Shown: positions 12,015 to 24,290, counted from the first letter of the stretch. The stretch: DNA of 64,000 bases from Paralithodes platypus (GCA_032716605.1 CM064572.1:42731897-42795896); one strand, 5' to 3'. Notes: a model not told the origin generated them from the sequence alone. Numbers and translations: made by a program.

Positions 12015-12705
12015 TACGCCTGGAGGTATTTACTTCGATCTAGAGGCAATTGTTTACATCAAGCACATGCATTCTAGAGATATTCTGGTGATTTTAACCA
12101 TTTTAGTGTGATATTCGCTTGATCTAGAGGTATTTACTTCGATCTGGAGGATGTTGTTTATGTCAAGCTCATGAATTCTAGCGATATTCTGGAAATTTGA
12201 GCTATTATAGTGTGATATTTGAGCCATTATAGTGTGATATTTGAGCCATTATAGTGTGATATTTGAGCCATTATAGTGTGATATTTGACCCGTTATAGTG
12301 TGATATTTGAGCCATTATAGTGTGATATTTGAGCCGTTATAGTGTGATATTTGAGCCATTATAGTGTGATATTTGAGCCGTTATAGTGTGATATTTGAGC
12401 CAATATAGTGTGATATTTGAGCCGTTATAGTGTGATATTTGAGCCATTATAGTGTGATATTTGAGCCATTATAGTGTGATATTTGAGCCGTTATAGTGTG
12501 ATATTTGAGCCATTATAGTGTGATATTTGAGCCGTTATAGTGTGATATTTGAGCCATTATAGTGTGATATTTGAGCCGTTATAGTGTGATATTTGAGCCA
12601 TTATAGTGTGATATTTGAGCCATTATAGTGTGATATTTGAGCCGTTATAGTGTGATATTTGAGCCGTTATAGTGTGATATTTGAGCCGTTATAGTGTGAT
12701 ATTTT
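12015..12705. repeat. 22-bp minisatellite (~23 copies) with a ~110-bp founder dimer
   Basis: From about 12192 to 12705 the unit TATTTGAGCCATTATAGTGTGA repeats in head-to-tail order about 23 times. Units differ mainly at one site (gagccA versus gagccG), and A and G units alternate over much of the array. Just upstream lie two related ~110-bp units (from 'gaggtatttacttcgatct' to 'tagtgtgat'), whose last part resembles the minisatellite unit. The array therefore probably grew from the end of that dimer. No spacers exist, so this is not a CRISPR array. Confidence 0.95.
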
Positions 12706-12759
12706 AGAGATCGTGGAATTAGTCTAACGATTATTGGCTGGCTTTCATATACTAACTAA

Positions 12760-12835
12760 CTATCTATCTATCTATATATATACTCTGGCACATTTGGGGG
12801 TGAGGAAACTCGAGACAGAGCCCGAACAGGGATAA
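12760..12835 (-). mobile_element. Family D 3'-end fragment
   Basis: TATC repeats followed by 'actctggcac', 'gggggtgagg' and 'cgagacagagcccgaacag' are the inverted 3' end of family D, again next to a tetranucleotide tract. Confidence 0.6.
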
Positions 12836-12992
12836 CACAACACAAACCAAAAACAAAACACAAATTCATACCCTGAGTACACCAAGCGGACAGGAAAGCG
12901 ATGGGAAAGTATATTTTGCCGGCAAGAGTCAAAGTCCCCTTCCCCTCTCCCTCGACTATATACCGCTCCGATGAACTAACACCCCTCTCGAT

Positions 12993-13206
12993 AAAGCCAG
13001 TATCACACGGGAGCTTTTATAGTCAAGATTCCTTGATCAACATTTTCTGGCAACATTTCTGGATACTTTTTGCACTGCGATCGGAAACTAGATTAATGAT
13101 GGATGAATTTAGGTAGCAGAAATATATTAAATGTTGACCTCATAAGCTGCCAGACCAGTGTTGAGGATATATGTTGAGGGAAAAAGAGCTTATGTGATAC
13201 CGGGTT
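12993..13206. mobile_element. MITE family E, complete (214 bp)
   Basis: The left end AAAGCCAGTATCACACGGGA and the right end (reverse complement AACCCGGTATCACATAAGCT) form an inverted repeat of about 26 bp with a few mismatches. The interior has no coding sequence. A second copy lies at 25288-25495 and a half copy at about 47447-47575. CAGTG-type ends resemble hAT elements, but no 8-bp target duplication is visible, so the superfamily is open. Confidence 0.65.
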
Positions 13207-13545
13207 AAGTCTTTGTTTTTACCCTTTAATCTATTTTGGCTTTGAATCTTTGTATTAACAGCCACCATGTCGATATCTGAAGTAGATTAGTTTACATAAA
13301 ATGTAATTTAATATTCAACTTATGTTATGCTGACTTTAAACCACACATAACCTAGTCCCAGACCCACCCTAACGTAACCTAGCCTATTATAACCAAACCT
13401 AAATTTACCTAATGTAATCAAATAATATCTAACCTAACCTAGACAAGTCCCCCGTCTGTCCCATTCCCTCTCTCTTCACTATATTTATGTATTTATATAT
13501 GCAATGCAACTATATTTACCCCCGTAATTCTACTAAATATAGTTG
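13207..13545. other. Low-copy stretch with degenerate AACCTAACC motifs
   Basis: No coding sequence. Around 13360-13450 there are scattered AACCTA and CCTAACC motifs that are not in a regular array. Confidence 0.4.
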
Positions 13546-13547
13546 CA

Positions 13548-13808
13548 AAAAATCCAACTTCCTTATAGCCCAAAACTCTCAAACGGTTAATTAACAACTT
13601 GCGAGTTTCATTCTATAAGGAAGTTATAGCTATATACATAGATATTTAGCAGAGTAGCCAACAATAATACGGTTTTAGTACATATATTAAACATAAAACC
13701 AAATTCAACATACTATTTATCCATCAGAAACCTACATAATATTACATGTATTTGTGTATATATCGATGTTTTGAGGCCGAGTTTCCTTATAGCCTGAAAC
13801 TCGCAAGT
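13548..13808. mobile_element. Element F ends and complete copy
   Basis: At 13548-13630 a pair of F termini face each other (aacttccttatag... and ...ctataaggaagtt), forming a hairpin. From about 13603 to 13808 the second terminus continues through the F interior (acataaaaccaaattcaaca, ccatcagaaac) to an inverted terminus ending 'gaaactcgcaagtg'. The CR1 copy begins directly after it. Confidence 0.6.
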
Positions 13809-14020
13809 GTACAAAGGAGTACAAAGGAAATAAAGCAACAACAGATCTAGTGACCCTTCTAGGCTGCTTGTCCTCCAAAACACTGAGGATCAAGTGTCCA
13901 AACAGTGGTTTAGAGTGGGTAAGGGAACATTGGAAAGGGAACTACTGCCCTGCCACTCACGTGGCAGGACTAGGAAGTTAGTAGGGGACATATGGGTTAG
14001 TAACTGAGGGGAGGATAAAG

Positions 14021-16865
14021 TTATTCATTTACAAACGCAGTCAGTCGCGGGTTTGATGTGAGATATTTGTCTAGGCGGAATTTAAATGAATCAACGGTGC
14101 TGCAGTCTATAACGTCTCGGGGAAGCCCATTCCACAAGTTAACAACTCGATTGAAGAAGAAATTCTTAGATTCGTGTGAGTTAAAAGATTTACCAATAAT
14201 TTTGCAACCGTTTCCCCGCGTGTAATTAGATTGGTCGATAGTGAAGTACTTACTACAGTTCATATTGTCGATGCCTTTGATGATTTTGAACACTTGAATT
14301 AAGTCACCTCTTAATCTGCGCTGGGTTAAAGGAAATAGATTTAATTCTCTAAGACGCTCTTCGTATGGTTTGTTCTTTAGGCTAGGTATCATTTTGGTAA
14401 CTCTACGTTGAACTCGTTCTAGCTTGTTTATGTCTTTTTGGTAATAAGGGCACCAGCATTGAACGCAGTATTCCAGAAGAGGGCGGACTAAGGAATTGTA
14501 AAGGGTTAGGATTACGTCTTTGGATTTATGCTCAAATGATCTGCCTATAAAGCCAATTATTTTGTTTGCCTTCTTAACAACTTCTGAACATTGTTGACTC
14601 GGTTTTAGGTTACTCGATATTGTTACTCCCAGATCGGTTTCTCGGTTTACATTCTTAAGCGGAGTGCCATTCATCGAATAGTTTGCTTTCTCATTTAGGT
14701 ATCCGATATGTAGTACTTTACATTTATCCGCATTGAAACTCATTTGCCAAATTTGGGCCCAATGTGACAATTTATCTAGATTGTGTTGCATATCGTCAAC
14801 TTGATCTTTTGAGAGTACGCTATTTGCAATTTTTGTATCGTCAGCAAATTTTGAGATTGTACAGGTGAGACCCTCATCTATGTCGTTGATGTAAATTAGA
14901 AAGAGAATTGGTCCTAGTAGCGATCCCTGGGGTACCCCGCTACTTACATTGGTCCATTTAGATGCCTTACCGTTTATGACTACTCTTTGCTTTCTGTCGC
15001 TGAGCCAATTTTCTATCCATTTCAACACGCCGTCTTGTAATCCATGCGCTTTTAGTTTTAGCAGTAAACGTTTGTGGGGGAACTTTGTCAAAGGCCTTTT
15101 GTAAATCAAGGTATATAATATCTACAGCTTTACTCTCATCGTAGAGGTTGAGGATATCGTGGAAGAAGCCCAAGAGGTTTGTTAAACAGGAACGTTTTTT
15201 ACGAAAGCCGTGTTGAGTATCTTTAAGTATGTTATTTTCCTCTAAGTGATTTACGAGTCTGTCTCTTATGACCGTTTCTAGCATTTTACATACAACTGAG
15301 GTTAAGCTAATTGGATGACAGTTACTGGGTAGGGATTTGCTGCCTTTTTTTAATATCGGTGTTACGTTGGCTATCTTCCACTGATCAGGCATAGTTCCAG
15401 ACTGCAAGGATTTATTGAATAGTAATGTCAGTGGTTTGGAGAGCTCATCCTTAGCTTCCTTTAGAACTCTAGGCGAGATTGTATCAGGTCCAGGCGTTTT
15501 ATTTACCTTGAGTTTATCTAAACAATTCAATACTTCTCTCTCTGTAACGGTGATATTGCTTAGAACATCTGAATTATCAATCTGAATCGGCGATGGTGTA
15601 GGGATATCACTGAGGTCTTCTGTTGTAAAAACTGATGCAAAGAAAGTATTGAGGGCATTACTCATTTGTACTTCGTCTTTGGTGTATTCTCCATTTTCAT
15701 CGACTAACGGTCCAACAGTTGAAGTAACTACTTTTTTCTTTCTGATATAACTATAGAATTTTTTCGGGTTTGTTTTACTTTGATTCGCAATATGTAACTC
15801 TAGGGTCTTTTTACTTTGCTTAATTAACTTTTTGGCTTTGCGTCGTAGCTCTACAAATTTCACCCGTTCTTCGTCATTTTGTGAGGATTTTAATCTATCA
15901 TTAGCAAATTTTTTAGCAAGCAGGCAGTTTGAAATATCTTTATTCCACCATTTGGGCTTATTATTATGGCCTGGACGCCGTATTTTCGATGGTATGCAGT
16001 CTTGCACTGCTTTTAGGTAAGTGGTTTCGAATAACTTCCAAGATGTATTTATGTCGTTATTGTTAATTAAAAAGCTCCAGTCAGTTTCTTTAAACATAGC
16101 TCTAAGTTTATGAAAGTTTGCTTTCTTGAAATTAGAGACTTTTTCGATGCTACTATTTGGTTCGTTACTAGTAAACTTTAAAGTGAAAGTTATCGTACGA
16201 TGGTCGCTGTTACTGAATTCATCACCAACATTCAAATTCTCTATTAATTCTTCTTTTGTTGCAAGTACAATGTCAAGAACGTTATTACCACGGGTCGGTG
16301 TTCGAACAAATTGATAAAGCGAACTCTCTTGCAAGTTCGTATACAAGTCATGTCCGGAGTGTGAAGTAAGAGTATCGCCCCACTTGGTCAGAGGTAAATT
16401 AAAGTCGCCAAAAAATACGGTATCTTGTAAGTTACTTACATCTGCAATTTGTTCATAAATTTCTCGGTCAGTTTGCACTGAGTGAGCTGGAGGTCTGTAT
16501 ATTAATGCAAGTATTATTTTTGTACCTTTATTATTCTTTATTAGCACAAAAGATGTGGCAACGTTCACAATTTGAGGTTTTGACAAGAGGGTCGGGTTAA
16601 GACTTTCTTTGATATAAAATAAAACGCCACCTCCATTTTTATTTATTCGGCTTTTCTCAAACATTACATAACCGGGAAGTGAATACTCTGCTAAAAAGTC
16701 TCTATCTACTGTATTGAGCCAAGATTCTGTTATACCAATCACATCATAATTTTCAGTAAACACTAGTTCCTCTAAATCTGAAAATTTATTGCGTATGCTA
16801 CGAGCGTTTGCATAGAAAACCTTTAAAGTTGCGGTTTTAGAACTCACAGAACGTTCTTTAATCAA
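14021..16865 (-). pseudogene. CR1 ORF2: endonuclease-reverse transcriptase, one frameshift in the RT
   Basis: ORF2 of a CR1-clade LINE nicks target DNA and reverse-transcribes the element RNA. From the N-terminus there is an AP-type endonuclease (NARSIRNKFSDLE, ITESWLN, FGDFNLP, SNSDHRT), then a linker with KPKWWNKDIS, then the RT (PISLTSVVCKMLE, DLQKAFDKVP, SSGVPQGSLLGP, KFADDTKI) and the C-terminal LEYCVQCWCPYY/LERVQRRVTKMIP region ending NPRLTAFVNE at 14021. A G-run expansion near 15075 (ggggg instead of gggg) shifts the frame in the RT, so the protein reads as 16865-14967 and 15109-14021. The end of the ORF1/ORF2 spacer near 16870 also carries a stop. The catalytic FADD is intact. It is among the least decayed copies. 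Confidence 0.93.
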
Positions 16866-16994
16866 ATTTTGGTTCTGATCGGATCTACATTTACATTCAT
16901 GGCTGACGTCGGTCCTCGGTCGTTATCCCTGGCGGTTTTGAATTGGGGTCGTGTTGGTGGAGCTTTATCCAAATTCGCGGTTCTTGACAGAGTA

Positions 16995-17270
16995 GCATTT
17001 AATTCCTTCGCAGGTTGCCGCCCTCGCTGTCTTTGGTCCTCCTTCCTGGTTGTCCTGTGCTGAGTCGATTTCTTCTCCGAAAATCCTTCACCGCATCGTT
17101 GAGAAGACGCCCAAAACGTGCTGCTCCCACCTGGTTCAGATCAACTCCATCGTCCGAAAACAAATAGTCATCGTAGTAGAAATTGTCCCAGGTGTCGACG
17201 AATCCCACATTTTCCTTCCTGCAGAGGTTTGCTAGACAACGATTTGTGCTGGTGGCTATATTGTAAAATC
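16995..17270 (-). pseudogene. CR1 ORF1 C-terminal fragment (SGNH esterase end)
   Basis: This encodes the last part of the ORF1 protein: GFVDTWDNFYYDDYLFSDDGVDLNQVG, then GRLLNDAV and the basic tail. The DGVHLN catalytic-His block of the 28-kb copy reads DGVDLN here, so the histidine is lost. Everything N-terminal to RFYNIATS is missing because the insertion is truncated at 17272. Confidence 0.85.
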
Positions 17271-18094
17271 GGGCTAAGCATGAGGAAGAAGGGGCCAGAA
17301 AAACGACCCATCTTCCCTTAATGTCGATGATTACGGCTCCAACTTCCTAAAACTCGCAAGTGGTCAATTAATCAACTCGATTAATTGGGGAGATGTGTCG
17401 TTTTTATGGACCCCTTTCTCCCTCGTGTTTAACCCAATTAGTTTTGAGATTTTAAGACGTTTGGCTCATTAGTTTGGCGATTTTAAGACCTTTCGCCCCA
17501 TTTGTTTGTCAATATTAAGACCTTTCATGCTATTTAGGTTTCGATCTTTTTCCTGGCGAACAATAGTGAGCCTGTAATTTTGGAAGAACCGGCCTTTTGC
17601 CTGGTCAATTAACGGGGGATGGTTCACTTTTTGGTCGATTTCTTCATATATTCACTATTTTTCTAGTTTCCTCCCTAGACCTCCATCAAACTTAGACCAA
17701 AAAAAACATGTATTAGATCCCCCGTGTAAATTAATTTGTATATTTATCGGTAAAAAAAATCCAGGCAAAAGGCCGGTTCTTCCAAAATTACAGGCTCACT
17801 ATTGTTCGCCAGGAAAAAGATCGAAACCTAAATAGCATGAAAGGTCTTAATATTGACAAACAAATGGGGCGAAAGGTCTTAAAATCGCCAAACTAATGAG
17901 CCAAACGTCTTAAAATCTCAAAACTAATTGGGTTAAAGACGAGGGAGAAAGGGGTCCATAAAAACGACCCATCTCCCCAATTAATCGAGTTGATTAATTG
18001 ACCACTTGCGAGTTTTAGGAAGTTGGAGCCGTAATCATCGACATTAAGGGGAGATGGGTCGTTTTTCTGGCCCCTTCTTCCTCATGCTTAGCCC
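17271..18094. repeat. Near-perfect 824-bp palindrome (334-bp arms, 156-bp loop)
   Basis: The sequence from 17271 (gggctaagcatgagg) to 17604 (ggccttttgcctgg) returns as its reverse complement at 17761-18094 without any gap. I found three mismatches in 334 positions. The arms contain the first ~50 bp of a family A element, an F terminus and half of another family A element. The loop plus right arm make one complete inverted family A element. The left arm abuts the truncated 5' end of the CR1 copy. Confidence 0.92.
17608..17989 (-). mobile_element. MITE family A (in the palindrome loop and right arm)
   Basis: A full inverted family A element runs from 'ttaacgggggatgg' to 'cgacccatctccccaattaa', with the usual interior (gacctccatcaa, aaaggccggttc, aattacaggctcact, aaaggtcttaatattgac). 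The partial opposite-strand copy at 17376-17604 is the left arm of the palindrome. Confidence 0.8.
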
Positions 18095-18409
18095 AATTAG
18101 TTTTAAGACGTTCGGCCCATTAGTTTGGCAATGTTAAGACCTTTCGCCCCTTTCATTTGTAAGTATTAAGACTTTTCGTGTCATTTAGGTGTCGATTTTT
18201 ACCTGGCGAGCAATAGCAAGCCTGTAATTTAAAAAGGAACCGGGCTCTGGCGGAGACATGTTTCCACCGAAAAATGTACTAATATATCCTGATGGGGATC
18301 CTGAAGTTGGTTTCTTTTCTTCTAAAGTTTGATGGAGGTCAAGGGAGGAAACTAGAAAAATAAATAATAAATTAAGAAATTGACCGAAAAACGAACAATC
18401 CCCCCTTAC
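18044..18409 (+). mobile_element. MITE family A, full length
   Basis: It starts at TTAAGGGGAGATGGG and ends at 'ccccccttac'. Signature blocks follow in order: cctcatgcttagccc, gacgttcggcccattag, gacctttcgcccc, ttaggtgtcgattttt, ggcgagcaatagc, accgaaaaatgtac and gatggaggtc. It is non-coding. Confidence 0.85.
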
Positions 18410-18517
18410 AAAAATGCAATAATAGTGTAGGCGTCTGATGGATTAGAAAGTATGTTGAATTGTTGATAATATGAATATATAAATGTACTACGGCCGTCTT
18501 ATAGCTGGTAACTCAGC

Positions 18518-18885
18518 TTAAGGGGGTGGGATTTATAGTTTGGCCTGTTTATTTATGTGTGTATCTATTTTTTAGTTTCCTCGCTAGACCTCCATCAAGG
18601 TGAATAACACCCCCCTAGATCCCCTTTCAAGATAAATTTTTATTTTTTTCGGCAGAAAAAACGCCCTCGCCGAAGGCCGGTTCCCTCTAAAACTACAGGC
18701 TGGCTATCGCTCGCCACGAAAAAATCGACGCCTAAATGGCTCGAAAGGGCTTAATATTGACAAAGAAAGGGGACAAAAGGTCTCAAAATCGCCAAACTAA
18801 AGGAACACACGACTTAAAATCTCAAAACTATTATGCTAAACATGAGGGAGAAGGGGGTCCAGAAAAAGCGACTACCTCCCCCTAA
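18518..18885 (-). mobile_element. MITE family A, full length, inverted
   Basis: It begins with TTAAGGGGG, has 'gacctccatcaagg', a GCCGAAGGCCGG hairpin and 'ctggctatcgctcgcc' in the middle, and ends 'ctacctccccctaa'. It is non-coding. Confidence 0.85.
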
Positions 18886-18984
18886 ATATCCATGTCTACA
18901 GCTCCAACTTCCTTATAGCCTGAAACTTGCAAGCGGATAATTGCCTTACCCCTCATTTTGTCATATTTTATCTGGTCGTTCTAC

Positions 18985-19387
18985 TATTTATTGAGCGAGG
19001 GCTGTAGGGGAGAGATCTGATGTATTGAGCGAGGGCTGTAGGGGAGAGATCTGATTATTGAGCGAGGGCTGTAGGGGAGAGATCTGATTATTGAGCGAGG
19101 GCTGTAGGGGAGAGATCTGATTATTGAGCGAGGGCTGTAGGGGAGAGATCTGATTATTGAGCGAGGGCTGTAGGGGAGAGATCTGATTATTGAGCGAGGG
19201 CTGTAGGGGAGAGATCTGATTATTGAGCGAGGGCTGTAGGGGAGAGATCTGATTATTGAGCGAGGGCTGTAGGGGAGAGATCTGATTATTGAGCGAGGGC
19301 TGTAGGGGAGAGATCTGATTATTGAGCGAGGGCTGTAGGGGAGAGATCTGATTATTGAGCGAGGGCTGTAGGGGAGAGATCTGATTC
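18985..19387. repeat. 33-bp minisatellite, 12 copies
   Basis: The unit TATTGAGCGAGGGCTGTAGG plus GGAGAGATCTGAT is repeated 12 times almost without variation. Because 33 is a multiple of 3, the minus strand has an open frame repeating NQISPLQPSLN. There is no other evidence that it is translated. Identity between units suggests very recent expansion or ongoing homogenisation. Confidence 0.97.
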
Positions 19388-19833
19388 ACGTTAGGACGGT
19401 TCCGATGTAAAATGTGTGTATGAGTGATAGAACGCATGAATATTAACAAACAACTGATACATACATACATACATACATACCGATACATACATACACACAT
19501 ACATACATACAGTCATACTGGTACATACATAACTACAGACAACTGATACATATTTAAACAACATGAATTTTAACACATTTTAGAACATTTGACTAATCTG
19601 GAATTCATTATTGACCAAAAGTGTCAATTATTACACAAAACAACTATTAAATATTAATGATGTGTGAATTGTTCCAGGCTCAGTGTTTTATAATGCACAC
19701 ATCCATTATATAATGCATTATTGTAGCCAACATTGTTGATATAATTATAGGAGGTAATTTAATATCTATATATAGTAGTTGTATGTATGTATGTATGTAT
19801 GTATGTATGTATGTATGTATGTATGTATGTACT
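19388..19833. repeat. CATA/GTAT microsatellites and AT-rich sequence
   Basis: CATA tracts occur at about 19455-19510 and GTAT at 19780-19833. Between them is AT-rich DNA with nothing recognised. Confidence 0.8.
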
Positions 19834-20050
19834 CAGGCACATACACCCTAGCTGGGGGTGAGACATAGCCCGAACAGAAACGACATTTAAAGTTCCAGTT
19901 CTTAGGGTCCGGGACCACTTTTGCGTTCCCTCACTCCTTACTCTGTCTCGTCTAGTAGGTGTATTTTACCAGGGGAGGAGGATTCCTAGCCACCTGCCCC
20001 CGAAGGAAAAAGTAGGACAGTAAAAGAGACCGACAGTAAATTACAATATC
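19834..20050 (-). mobile_element. Family D, inverted copy
   Basis: Reading from the GTAT tract: 'actcaggcacatacacc', 'gggggtgagac', 'gcccgaacag', 'gggtccgggacc', 'gtctcgtctagtagg' and 'ggaggaggattcctagcc'. This is the mirror image of the + strand copies, with the 3' end adjoining the microsatellite. Confidence 0.75.
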
Positions 20051-20676
20051 AATATACAGTACAGTATTTTATAGAGTTGGAGACACTATAGTTTCTTCAA
20101 ACAGTAGTGATAGTGATACAATATGGAAAGTTATCAGTGTTATAACTGACCTATCCCCAAAGTTAACCTACAATAATGCCTAGATCACTATTCAATTGAT
20201 AAACATTACGTGAACTTACTATATATTTAAGTCACACTTGCTTTCCAGTAGTTTATTATAATGCATATTTAATGATATCCTCGTGTTCCTTTTATCTTAC
20301 TGTTTAACTTACCTCCTTCCTATACTTGTGTTCCGTCATTTATTACTCGCACATATCACTCTTCCCGCTTCCTTCCTGTTCTAGTTCCTGGTCTTCATTT
20401 CAAAATATTTTCACCAGTTTATTAATCTCTCTCTATCTCTCTCTCTCCTCCTTCTACTGTTTGTCTCTTTGCTTGTTCCTTTCATCGAGTGTTTTACATA
20501 TCCTTCCAGCAACTACTATCATATACAATCCAACTTCCATTTTTTTTCTTCGTAGCTACTTTCATAATTCATCATGTGTTCCGTATAAGTTAAAACATAG
20601 GATTCTTGTCGTAACTGTCCGTGGTTCGATCCTGGGTGAGAGTAAAACATTCATTCATGCAACTCCCGCGTATACA

Positions 20677-20719
<43 letters not shown>

Positions 20720-21470
20720 CGGTATACAGTTTATTTATCTTTTTTATCTCTAAAGCTATTATTTTCGCGTCTCTCCATTGGTTTCTCTTCCCACAAACAT
20801 TTCTTACTTTGATGTTGTATCTTCTGTTTATCGTCTCGACATTCGTTTCTGTGTTCACTTTCTTTCTTGCAGTAATTTATCTTAACATTTGTATATGTTG
20901 CATTTACTAGTTTCTCTTTCCCTCAAACATTTCTTGGTTAAATATTGTTTACTCATACATCTGCTTGGACTATTTTATCTGTATCTTTTTCATGATAAAA
21001 TATATACTTTTAAGTGTAACTTTCACAATAAGATTTTCATTTTTATTGAACTGTTTCTCTACCCCCATACTTTAATAATTATAGCATTCGACTATGTGTT
21101 CAATATGATCATTCCTACCTACTATAAATATTTCCTATAATCAGACCGGTTTTGTATTGCATTTACCCTATCAGCATTATTATCCCTTATTTCCACTTCA
21201 TCCAAGCTATATTTAGACGATTGTTTTCATCTTCGGAAAGCCCTCTACCAATCAAGGAGGTAATGTACATCACATTTAACTTCCTCATTTATACAATTCC
21301 GTCCTAAAATTATAAGTGTTTACTGATATTCAGAATATAAACAATAAATGTGTCCTCAAATCCTAAAGGGGTAAAGTGTGAAAAACCTAAAATAAATATA
21401 AATGTAGATATTTTGACTTTCACAGTAAACTACTGGTTTACAATTATTTTTAAATAATACTCTCTCTTTC
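20051..21470. other. AT- and pyrimidine-rich stretch, no gene seen
   Basis: Long open frames on the + strand (for example 20326-20910) come from T-rich and (TA)n sequence at about 20676-20716 and show no family resemblance. A box-B-like TGGTTCGATCC near 20620 may be a SINE relic. Confidence 0.5.
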
Positions 21471-21661
21471 TCTCTGTCTCTCTCGCAAACGCACTCTCAA
21501 ACACACACACACACTCTCTCTCGTGTATTTTATGAGGAAAATAAAAGGCAATTATCCTCTTGCAAACTCATCCCAACTCTCTATATCTCTCTTCTCTCTT
21601 TCTCTCTTCCGTGTATTTTATATGGAAATTAAAGACAATTATCCACTTCTTGCAAACTCTC

Positions 21662-21705
<44 letters not shown>

Positions 21706-21775
21706 TCGATCTCGCGCTCTCTCTCTCTCTCTCTCTTTCACTCACACACTCTCTCTCTCTCTCTCAGGCGAGGTT
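21471..21775. repeat. CT-rich region with a small tandem duplication
   Basis: Dense CT tracts surround two related ~55-bp segments (gtgtattttatgagg... at 21522 and gtgtattttatatgg... at 21611), both ending 'cttgcaaactc'. There is no credible coding. Confidence 0.8.
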
Positions 21776-21858
21776 GGCAGTATTGGAATCACTGAATCTC
21801 GGATTTCAGCAAGTTTCAGCCAATTGGGTTTCTTTTCTCCAGGGTTTCACGGGCATTT

Positions 21859-22226
21859 AATGGGGGTAGTGGCTGTATTTTAGTCTATTAATTCACTTTT
21901 TTTTTTTTTAATTTTTTTTTTTTTTTTTTTTAGTTTCCTCGCTAGACCTCCATCAAGCTTTAAAAAAACACCCCCAAGACCCCCCTTCAAGATAAATTTG
22001 TATATTTTTCGGTAGGAACATGTCCCTTCGGCTTCAGGCTCGCTATCGCTCGCCAGGACAAAATCGACACCTACATGTCACGAAATGTCTTAACATTGAC
22101 AACGAAACAGGGCAAAAGGTGTTAAAATTGCCAAACTAATTGGCCAAACGTCTTATAATCCAAACAGAAATGGGGCTTCACACGAGGGAGAAAGGCGACC
22201 AGAAATACGGCCCATCTCCCCTCAAC
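21859..22226 (-). mobile_element. MITE family A, inverted
   Basis: It begins 'gggggtagtggctg', carries a T-run, 'tcgctagacctccatcaagc', 'ggctcgctatcgctcgcc' and 'gagggagaaagg', and ends 'cccatctcccctcaa'. The terminal TTAA is degraded on both sides. Confidence 0.8.
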
Positions 22227-22359
22227 CCTCGCATGTCTCTGTGCTTGGAGGCGCTGGAGACACACTGGCAATTTAGGTGGGGTGTCACAAGTTCCCAGTA
22301 AAATATATATACGTTGTTTGTGTGTTTATTGTTCCATTATATCCGGATTCACCGTACAA

Positions 22360-23286
<927 letters not shown>

Positions 23287-23327
23287 GAGGCTGGGAGGCT
23301 TGTCGGGGTCCTTAATGCTAAGCACCG

Positions 23328-23786
23328 TTAATCCCATACAGTCCACACACACACACATCCATAATCCCTACATAATCCCATACAGTCCACACACACACAC
23401 ATCCATAATCCCTACATAATCCCATACAGTCCACACACACACACACATCCATAATCCCTACATAATCCCATACAGTCCACACACACACACACATCCATAA
23501 TCCCTACATAATCCCATACAGTCCACACACACACACATCCATAATCCCTACATAATCCCATACAGTCCACACACACACACATCCATAATCCCTACATAAT
23601 CCCATACAGTCCACACACACACACATCCATAATCCCTACATAATCCCATACAGTCCACACACACACACACACACATCCATAATCCCTACATAATCCCATA
23701 CAGTCCACACACACACACATCCATAATCCCTACATAATCCCATACAGTCCACACACACACACACACATCCATAATCCCTACATATT
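23328..23786. repeat. ~44-bp minisatellite containing (CA)n, about 10 copies
   Basis: The unit is 'aatcccatacagtcc', then a CA run of variable length, then 'tccataatccctacat'. Copy length varies only through the CA run, giving two nested levels of tandem repetition. Confidence 0.95.
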
Positions 23787-24048
23787 TTCCCCGTGTTTGT
23801 GCTTAGGACCCGGTAGCAACCTTGACGGTTCTGCCCCAGCAATTGTGTGTTCCCTATCTCTGGTTTCGAACTGAGGCAACGGAGTGTTTAATATTAATTA
23901 GGAATCCCGCTTCAGTCTGGACCCCCCCCCCCCCATAGTTAACTGAGTGTGGGAGGTGGACTCTAAGAGTTCATTGTTTCGGGCGGTATCTCACTGGGGA
24001 GGCCCAGGTTGAAGCAGGATATATTGGTGTGATATTACTGGTCCCTTT
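23787..24048. other. Unassigned stretch after the minisatellite
   Basis: This includes a poly-C run at about 23921-23933. It could be leader sequence of the putative LTR element at 22486-23286, but nothing diagnostic is visible. Confidence 0.3.
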
Positions 24049-24290
24049 GCTCAGTCTTTCTTCTACTCAACTAGTGAACTCTGGAACTTTCTCCCTCAAT
24101 CAATCTTTCCAATCTCCTATGACTGAAACTGCTTTAAACTCCGCGTGTCCAGGCATTTTGGCCACAGCATCCCTTGAATTTGGCTCCCTGTCACTCTTTT
24201 GGCTTTGGGGGAGACACTTGTTAAAAGCAACTTGCCATTGTGTCTCCAGCATACACATAGAAAACAAATAGTATCTCAATTAACCCTCGG
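24049..24290 (+). mobile_element. Jockey-like LINE, 3'-end copy
   Basis: This encodes the last codons of the ORF (FFYST..LWN, then FKLRVSRHFG, ending at a TGA near 24178) followed by the family 3' UTR ('gggggagacacttg', 'catacacatag'). It aligns with 36560-36775 and is 5'-truncated at about 24049. Confidence 0.85.

Larger units (their letters stand above)
13809..17272 (-). mobile_element. CR1-type LINE copy 2 (subfamily A), 5'-truncated in ORF1
   Basis: The 3' end is the TTTGTACTCC-type tail seen as 'gtacaaaggagtacaaagg' at 13809. It then carries, on the minus strand, the 3' UTR with a stem-loop, ORF2 and the last third of ORF1. Homology ends at about 17272, exactly where the palindrome at 17271-18094 begins. 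The sequence is very close to the 28-kb copy. Confidence 0.95.

Noticed and set aside
12190..12705. CRISPR-like regular repeat array
   Set aside because: Units are contiguous 22-mers without unique spacers, in a eukaryotic transposon-rich context; it is a minisatellite.
13360..13450. Interstitial telomeric repeat (arthropod CCTAA/TTAGG)
   Set aside because: AACCTA motifs are scattered and irregular, with no run of consecutive CCTAA units. The same holds for 28070-28135.
20326..20910. 194-codon open frame on the + strand
   Set aside because: T-rich low-complexity DNA crossing a TA tract; no domain, no splice signals that make sense.
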